NCBI GenBank assembly: GCA_032622095.1
Contig: CP136069.1
Location: 87,070,958-87,134,957 of the forward strand
Origin: Siphonodentalium dalli
Lineage: Eukaryota > Mollusca > Scaphopoda > Gadilida > Siphonodentaliidae
Direction of reading: 5' to 3'
DNA length: 64,000 nt
Made by a program: the position numbers and the translations under genes. Positions 58,000-64,000 of this stretch are shown in pieces (the stretch's first letter is position 1; each line of letters opens with the position of its first letter). Under the pieces are notes generated by a model. The model had not been told where the DNA came from and ran no database searches. It was given only the letters and a program-made list of their open reading frames with translations.

Positions 58000-58942
58000 C
58001 AGCATATCATTATGCAGCTCGTTTGGATTTATCAGATATAAATTCCCTCATCAGCATATCATTATGCAGCTCGTTTGGATTTCTCAGATATAAATTCCCT
58101 CATCAGCATATCATTATGCAGCTCGTTTGGATTTCTCAGCATATCATTATGCAGCTCGTTTGGATTTCTCAGCATATCATTATGCAGCTCGTTTGGATTT
58201 CTCAGATATAAATTCCCTCATCAGCATATCATTATGCAGCTCGTTTGGATTTCTCAGATATAAATTCCCTCATCAGCATATCATTATGCAGCTCGTTTGG
58301 ATTTCTCAGATATAAATTCCCTCATCAGCATATCATTATGCAGCTCGTTTGGATTTCTCAGCATATCATTATGCAGCTCGTTTGGATTTCTCAGCATATC
58401 ATTATGCAGCTCGTTTGGATTTCTCAGCATATCATTATGCAGCTCGTTTGGATTTCTCAGATATAAATTCCCTCATCAGCATATCATTATGCAGCTCGTT
58501 TGGATTTCTCAGATATAAATTCCCTCATCAGCATATCATTATGCAGCTCGTTTGGATTTCTCAGATATAAATTCCCTCATCAGCATATCATTATGCAGCT
58601 CGTTTGGATTTCTCAGATATAAATTCCCTCATCAGCATATCATTATGCAGCTCGTTTGGATTTCTCAGATATAAATTCCCTCATCAGCATATCATTATGC
58701 AGCTCGTTTGGATTTCTCAGATATAAATTCCCTCATCAGCATATCATTATGCAGCTCGTTTGGATTTCTCAGATATAAATTCCCTCATCAGCATATCATT
58801 ATGCAGCTCGTTTGGATTTCTCAGATATAAATTCCCTCATCAGTATATCATTATGCAGCTCGTTTGGATTTCTCAGATATAAATTCCCTCATCAGCATAT
58901 CATTATGCAGCTCGTTTGGATTTCTCAGATATAAATTCGACT
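58000..58942. repeat. 52 bp satellite with a 33 bp short variant
   Basis: The long unit is 52 bp: ATATAAATTCCCTCATCAG followed by CATATCATTATGCAGCTCG and TTTGGATTTCTCAG. A 33 bp short unit lacks the first 19 bp and occurs twice from 58140 and three times from 58361. In all there are about 20 copies of CATATCATTATGCAGCTCG. Units are almost identical, so the array is young or homogenised. Confidence 0.9.
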
Positions 58943-59009
58943 CTACGCAGATCATGGAGATGCGACGTTTGTTTCAAACACGGATCTAAGATGCATCAGC
59001 AATTAGATT

Positions 59010-60158
59010 CGTACGGCAGCGTAGAACCGCCACCTCTTCTTTTGTTACTAACTTGATTAAACAAGTTACTAACTTGTTTAATCAAGTTAGCTAACTTGAT
59101 TAATCAAGTTACTAACTTGATTAATCCAGTTAGTAACTTGTTTAATCAAGTTAGCTATCTTGTTTAATCAAGTTAGCTAACTTGATTAATCAAGTTACTG
59201 CTGCTGCATACCGGCCGGTTTGGGGGTAAAAGTACATTGTGGAAGTACATTGGAAGTACATTGGAAGTACATTGGAAGTACATTAGTGGAAGTACATTGG
59301 AAGTACATTGGAAGTACATTGTAAAAGTATATTGTAAAAGTACATTGTGGAAGTACATTGTAAGTACATTGTGGAAGTATATTATGGAAGTACATTGGAA
59401 GTACATTGGAAGTACATTGGAAGTATATTAGTGGAAGTACATTGGAAGTACATTGTGGAAGTACACTGGAAGTACATTGTAAAAGTATATTGTAAAAGTA
59501 CATTGTGGAAGTACATTCGAAGTATATTGGAAGTACATTGTAAGTACATTGTAAGTACATTGGAAATATATTAGTGGAAGTGCATTGGAAGTACATTGGA
59601 AGTACGGGTAGATATTTCTACGGCCCTATTTTTGTAAAAAACCAAGATAGAAGTACAGCTGAATAAAACGCACAGCGGCTGCCATCTTGTTACTATCAAC
59701 ACCGTATAAATATTTTCAACAAGAAAATCAGAAATCAGTATGTTTCAACCAATAGAATAACCCGACATAAAATGGCTATTGGTGATTGGTCAGATGCTAA
59801 CTTGATTAAACAAGTTAGCTAACTTGATTAAACAAGTTACCTAACTGGATTAAACAAGTTAGTAACTTGATTAAACAAGTTAGCTAACTTGATTAAACAA
59901 GTTAGCTAACTTGATTAAACAAGTTAGTAACTTGATTAAACAAGTTAGCTAAATGGATTAAACAAGTTAGTAACTTGATTAAACAAGTTAGCTAACTTGA
60001 TTAAACAAGTTAGCTAACTTGATTAAACAAGTTAGCTAAATGGATTAAACAAGTTAGTAACTTGATTAAACAAGTTAGCTAACTTGATTAAACAAGTTAG
60101 TAACTTGTTTAATCAAGTTAGTAACAAAATAGGAGGTGGCGGTTCTACGCTGTCGTAG
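59010..60158. mobile_element. Foldback element B (palindrome arrays around a minisatellite)
   Basis: The ends are inverted: CAGCGTAGAACCGCCACCTC at about 59019 and its inverse ending near 60155, with TACG-like bases outside. Next come arrays of short palindromes, AACTTGATTAATCAAGTT and AACTTGATTAAACAAGTTAG types: about 8 half-units at 59045-59200 and about 16 at 59795-60125. The centre holds an 11 bp minisatellite (59230-59610) and about 180 bp of unique sequence. No ORF of note. Its layout parallels element A at 30.9-33.4 kb, although the palindromes differ. Confidence 0.85.
59230..59610. repeat. 11 bp minisatellite GGAAGTACATT
   Basis: About 30 copies of GGAAGTACATT with variants (TGTAAAAGTATATT, GTGGAAGTACATT). 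Open frames on both strands are repeat artefacts. Confidence 0.9.
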
Positions 60159-60159
60159 A

Positions 60160-60480
60160 TTCTTGTTAAATCTGTCAATGCTAACGGTGTATGCAACTGT
60201 CAGTTGTACAATCCATTATCGTATGCATGAGCGTTAACCCTTTCTGTACTAAATACTCATTGACAAGTAGTTCCCCTAGAAATGTTCAGATAATATAAGT
60301 TCAACAAACTATTTATGAATATTTCCCACCAATGAATAGGAACTATTCCACATTTGTATTATATCTTCATCTGGTTGTCGTCTGCTAATATTTCTTGAAC
60401 GTCCCTCCAGATGAATACTAGACCATTCCAATCTATACCTTTATAACTAAATGCCAGAATCCATTTAGTAAAGAAATGGT
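60160..60480. other. Intron, nothing recognised
   Basis: Short AT-rich spacer between foldback B and the TTAA MITE. Confidence 0.4.
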
Positions 60481-60483
60481 TAA

Positions 60484-60949
60484 AGACGCATAATCCGAAT
60501 TAACGCTCCCAAATTACTATTTATTTGGCTTCGGGGGTAAAAAATTATTTGATTCGAGTCGAGGAACCCACCCATCAAAGTTCAGAGTGATCAGATATCG
60601 ATTTTTGCAATTTGTTATTTCTCGAGATATGTACTTATTTGTGGCCTGGAAAAACATCGTCCAGACGACGGTATATATCAAAATTGCGGATGAAGATGGA
60701 TAACTCTAAAAGCAAGTGGTAATACGGACAAATTTCGTGATAATTAAGTGATGATAATAAACGGCCATAGTTCGTTGAACAACATGTTTATAAATAACAC
60801 GTTTTGGGGAAATTTTATACCACAGTTGACAGTGGTTAGCATTATTTTGTTGTAATTAATCGATTCTGATAACTAAAACGTATTTTGAAGGAATGTTGCT
60901 GTTGTTGTATCTTGATGGTATGGAGACAGTCTGATCGGATTGACTACCT
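60484..60949. mobile_element. TTAA-flanked MITE, family 2 (copy 2)
   Basis: Starts AGACGCATAATCCG and ends CGGATTGACTACCT, with TTAA exactly on both sides (60480-60483, 60950-60953). It shares GGCTTCGGGGGTAAAAAATT, ATTTGATTCGAGTCGAGGAA and CCCACCCATCAAAGTTCAGA with 50852-51332. It lies 35 bp after the donor of exon 2. Confidence 0.8.
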
Positions 60950-60984
60950 TTAAGCAGGTACGTGTAAGACAATTATACACCCAC

Positions 60985-61158
60985 CTGGAAATGATGCATC
61001 CCACACAGGGGGTTGGTTTGCTGTAACGAATACCGTGTACGTGTACGAAGCGGAATCGGAACCACTGGCATCTTGGCATATGATGTCCAGGTCATACTGG
61101 GAAGTAGGAGGCGCTGCTGCAGCGAAGCCGGGATTGTCATTCATCCAGATGGAAGCCA
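60985..61158 (-). CDS. Cadherin gene exon 2
   Basis: Acceptor TTTTCGACCAG, donor CCAG|GTGGGT; 174 nt. Reads ASIWMNDNPGFAAAAPPTSQ, then YDLDIICQDASGSDSASYTY and the linker NQPPVWDASFP. It joins exon 1 to give VVGVASIW and exon 3 to give FPAGHSV, both phase 1. The repeat has two Cys, unusual for classical cadherins. Confidence 0.85.
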
Positions 61159-61313
61159 CTGGTCGAAAACAAATAAAATAAAGCTAACATCTTGTTGTCT
61201 TTATCAGCTCGAAAGAAATTTTTTCGATATAATATTGCTCTGACAATGAAAAAACGTTCTATACAATCTCAGCTGCTCCCATTTCCTCGTCTCGGAAATT
61301 TGGGTGTGTGAAA

Positions 61314-61479
61314 AAGTAATGCCCTAAATAATCGACTCCTTAACCACAGTAGAATTATGGGTAACTTTTCAGGATTTAGTCGGAAATATGGCTTGTTGCC
61401 ATTCATCGGAAAGCTCTCGGTGAAAAGTTACCGATAATTCTGCTGTGGTTAAGGAGTCGATTATTTAGGGCATTAACGT
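61314..61479. mobile_element. Tc1/mariner-type MITE, copy in intron 1
   Basis: The left part GTAATGCCCTAAATAATCGA and the right part, inverse TCGATTATTTAGGGCATTA, are arms of one element with the core GGATTTAGTCGGAAATATGG shared with 38232-38333 and 45112-45250. TA follows on the right; the left CA has mutated to AA. Confidence 0.75.
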
Positions 61480-61531
61480 ATATGATGTGTTTAGTCTCCT
61501 TTTGACTTGAAACCAACGTCATGCGTATCAT

Positions 61532-62638
61532 CAGGGATGTGGCTAGAGGGTCTCCGCTGGGGGGTGTCCACCTTGGGAATTTCCAACTGCACCCCCCCCC
61601 CTTGAGTCGGAATCACACCAACATAATTCCATTTGCACCCCCCCCCCCCCTTGAGTCGGAATCGCACCAACACAACTTTTTGAATAATTCCATTCGCACC
61701 CCCCCCCCCCCCCCCCCCTTGTACCTCATGCTCAGGTCTAATTTCCTATATAACGATCTAATTCCAGACAAATGCACACAGCTACCGACAACAGACCATG
61801 AAACACTGGGCCGACCATGGTTGTTTGGCCCGGTGTGAAAATGTTTTGAAAACTATATACAAGAAAATCGCAAATCCTAGCATCTAGACTGGCCTCAACT
61901 GAAGCTTTCCTAGTGTTGGAAATTTCAAACCTCATGCTCCCCCCTCAGGTTGGAAAATTCTTCAACTGATGACCATTTATGTCTACAAGATTGACCAAAT
62001 GTAGTAAAATATTGTTTTTCTAAACTAATTAGCAGTTTTGTATTGGCCATGTGGATGGGGCAATGACACACCGGGTCGACCATGGATCGGCCCGGTGTGC
62101 GAAAATTTTGAAATCTGAACAAGAAAATCGCAAAATCCTAACATCTTGACTAACCTCAAGCCTTCCTACAGTTGGAAATTTCAAACCCTACACCCCCACT
62201 TAGGTTGGAAAATTTCCAACTGATGACAATTCCAATGACAATGTTGACCAATTGTATGACAATATTGTTTTCTTAAATTAACTAGAAGTTTTTGATTGGC
62301 CACGGGGGAGGGACCAGGACACAAGCTTTCCAAATTTTGGAAATTTCCAACCTGTCACCCCCCCCCCTAAGGTTGGAAAATTTCCAACTGATGTCCATTT
62401 CTGTCAAAATTTTTGACCAAAAATAGGAACATATACAAATATTGGTCGAAAAACAATAAATTCCCCCCAATAAATTGTTTTATAATCAAACTACAAGAAC
62501 ATTTTCAACCTATTGTTGGTGTGAAATTTCGTTGTGGCAGGTATGAAATTTCCAACTATTTAAAATATAGCTCTCTGCTGGGGGGGGGGGGGGGGGTGAG
62601 ACACCCCCACACCCCCCCCCCCTCTAGCCACATCCCTG
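61532..62638. mobile_element. Non-autonomous hAT element, copy 2
   Basis: The perfect ends CAGGGATGTGGCTAGAGGG and CCCTCTAGCCACATCCCTG are flanked by an exact 8 bp duplication CGTATCAT (61524-61531, 62639-62646). At 1107 bp it is the intact reference for the family, which also includes 3602-4569 and the fragment at 57530-57856. The interior repeats TTGGAAATTTCCAACCTG motifs and long C or G runs; no coding capacity. Confidence 0.9.
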
Positions 62639-62649
62639 CGTATCATGCG

Positions 62650-63375
62650 TAAATTGCGAAATTAATACAATCATCCATAAGTAGTATATACCCCTGGTCA
62701 AGTGGTCCTGCTAATATGACATGCCGCTGGTTCTCATGCTGAATTACTATGATGCGGGTAGGGCAAACTGATGCGGTTACGAAAAAGTACCGTTTTTTTT
62801 TCTAAAGTTGTTATTTTCGCGGTGTTTGGCTAATCCGAGCGATTTGAGAAAAACCAGTGTATGAAATATCCAAGAACATATATATTTTTTAATGATGTAA
62901 TAATGCCTGCGGTGGTGTTTCTAAAACGACATGACTAACCAACTTGATTATAGTCGATTTTCAACAACTAATACAACCAGTATTAATTATATTTTGCAAT
63001 AAATATGTATTTGAATGTTTGATACGCATATACTGGCTTTTACTGGATATATATGTGCAGATTATCGGAACACCGCGAAAAAGACAAATTAAAAAAATAT
63101 AACGGGACTTTCTGTTAACAGCCTCAGTTTGCCCTAACAGCATCATAGCAATTCAGCAGGACCCAATCGCATCATACCACATTAGCGGGACCACTTGACC
63201 AGGGGTGGGAAATGTCGAAACCTATCACAAAAAGATCATTTTGAGCTAGACCGCTGTTTAAGCACTTTATGAGAAGCGATTATTTGGCTTTTATGGATCC
63301 GATCGAATTATTAGAAAACGTACATATGTGGTGGATGTATGGTGTCACAATGGACATAGTATCTTTAACAGCACA
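62650..63375. repeat. Inverted repeat around the words GGTCAAGTGGTCC and ATGCTG
   Basis: CCCCTGGTCAAGTGGTCCTGC (62690-62715) is mirrored by GCGGGACCACTTGACCAGGGG at 63184-63205. AATTACTATGATGC...GGGCAAACTGATGC is mirrored by CAGTTTGCCC...CATCATAGCAATTCAGC near 63122-63160. The roughly 500 bp between and including these is probably one MITE (about 62692-63205). Nothing coding. Confidence 0.65.
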
Positions 63376-63385
63376 GCAAACTAAC

Positions 63386-63680
63386 CAAACTTAAAGTAGA
63401 GTTATCTCCCATCGCTCCGCTGAGATACCATTGATTTTGGTAAGGGTTTCTGACATGATCTTATAGTTCTTATGTTTTACGAATCACGATTAAAGTCTGC
63501 CTCATGCAGTTCATATTGTTCATATCAATACCGAAATAATTACCATTATTGCAAGCCGGTGGTCAAAATAAGATAGGTGACTTTACGTTACGTAAAAATA
63601 GATGTATCTATCCGCAAAGTACCATCGTCCCGGCAGTGATCTATCGCAGTGATAACGGAGAGGGCGCTGCGCGGAGTTTA
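63386..63680. mobile_element. Mutator-like MITE, copy 2, inserted at a splice donor
   Basis: Starts CAAACTTAAAGTAGAG (diverged end) and ends CGCTGCGCGGAGTTTA. It is flanked by the perfect 9 bp duplication CAAACTAAC (63377-63385, 63681-63689). The right-hand duplicate, read on the minus strand, is GTTAGTTTG, which is also the donor of cadherin exon 1. The interior matches 34698-35021 in the same orientation. Confidence 0.85.
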
Positions 63681-63689
63681 CAAACTAAC

Positions 63690-63864
63690 CTCCAACAACC
63701 GCTCGAGAGCTGAACGGACAGATCGGTGCGCCATTACAGGAGTCAACTCTGCAAGTGTAAGTCTCTGAGTTTGGTTCTGTAACAGTCAGTTGAACCAGAG
63801 ATTTGGCCACTGTTTCGTCTTCTGTTACGGTCGTTGAATCGGGAGCATTTGTTATCACTGGAGG
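63690..63864 (-). CDS. Cadherin gene exon 1 of those visible
   Basis: Acceptor ACATGTTCAG, donor GGAG|GTTAGT; 175 nt. Reads PPVITNAPDSTTVTEDETVA, then KSLVQLTVTEPNSETYTC and PICPFSSRAVVG. It looks like the first half of a cadherin repeat with four Cys. Phase 1 to the next exon. Upstream exons must lie beyond position 64000. Confidence 0.8.
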
Positions 63865-64000
63865 CTGAACATGGAATAATGCATTATTAGACCTGTCATT
63901 ACTCTACGATGCGGATAATTCCACCCAGTTAAAAACATATACATTGGAATGGTCTATATTTCATTTTGAGGAATGTTTACGAAATGTATGAAGACGAAAG

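Noticed and set aside
58023-58570. Overlapping ORFs with HIIMQLVWIS / SISLCSSFGFL repeats
   Set aside because: Frames of the 52/33 bp satellite; no start context or domain.
59173-59596. 133-residue MYFQCTS-type ORF
   Set aside because: Artefact of the GGAAGTACATT minisatellite.

Overview
The window is eukaryotic: AT-rich, intron-split and dominated by transposable elements. No bacterial-style gene packing, operons or CRISPR arrays were seen. A cadherin-repeat gene with small exons, a Jockey/CR1-like LINE, a zinc-knuckle ORF1 and piggyBac, hAT and MITE families point to a marine invertebrate. A lophotrochozoan such as a mollusc is my best guess, but the sequence alone does not prove it.

One host gene is clear. 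It lies on the minus strand and fills roughly the right 40% of the window. Nine exons run 63864-63690, 61158-60985, 53719-53576, 52703-52578, 51586-51404, 50126-49924, 48356-47608, 46235-46192 and 38029-37927. All have GT/AG borders and their reading phases match at every junction. They encode the 3' part of a single-pass cadherin-repeat protein: about five extracellular repeats, one transmembrane helix and a basic, proline-rich cytoplasmic tail. The apparent stop after the helix lies inside a splice donor, so the tail continues into two further exons 1.4 and 9.6 kb away. A small terminal exon near 36400 is possible. The 5' end is beyond position 64000.

Left part (1-30 kb): a degenerate minus-strand gene with a coiled coil and an RRM-like end (1-975); a dead piggyBac transposase (1040-2510); a 1 kb non-autonomous hAT (3602-4569); MITEs and short tandem repeats (5.5-7.8 kb); an array of about 160 bp units with a SINE beside it (9.9-11.4 kb); back-to-back TTAA-type elements (11.8-14.9 kb); a LINE reverse transcriptase with one frameshift (17.9-20.3 kb), flanked on both sides by antisense ORF1 fragments; and an apparently intact hAT transposon with a 776-residue transposase (23639-27239). 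LINE fragments follow at 27.9-30.0 kb.

Middle and right: a duplicated foldback element built from 20 bp palindromes around a GC-rich minisatellite (30.9-33.4 kb); a large broken inverted repeat (38.1-45.4 kb) inside the last confirmed cadherin intron, itself hit by a 1.93 kb transposon; and several MITE families in the cadherin introns. The intron between 53719 and 60985 holds a 300 bp tandem duplication, a 52/33 bp satellite and a second foldback element of the same design as the first. Four cadherin exons have a MITE within about 70 bp of their splice donor, and in one case the target-site duplication is the splice donor itself.

I see no single new defence or metabolic system. The most novel candidates are the palindrome-array foldback elements and the MITE insertion that duplicated a splice donor.
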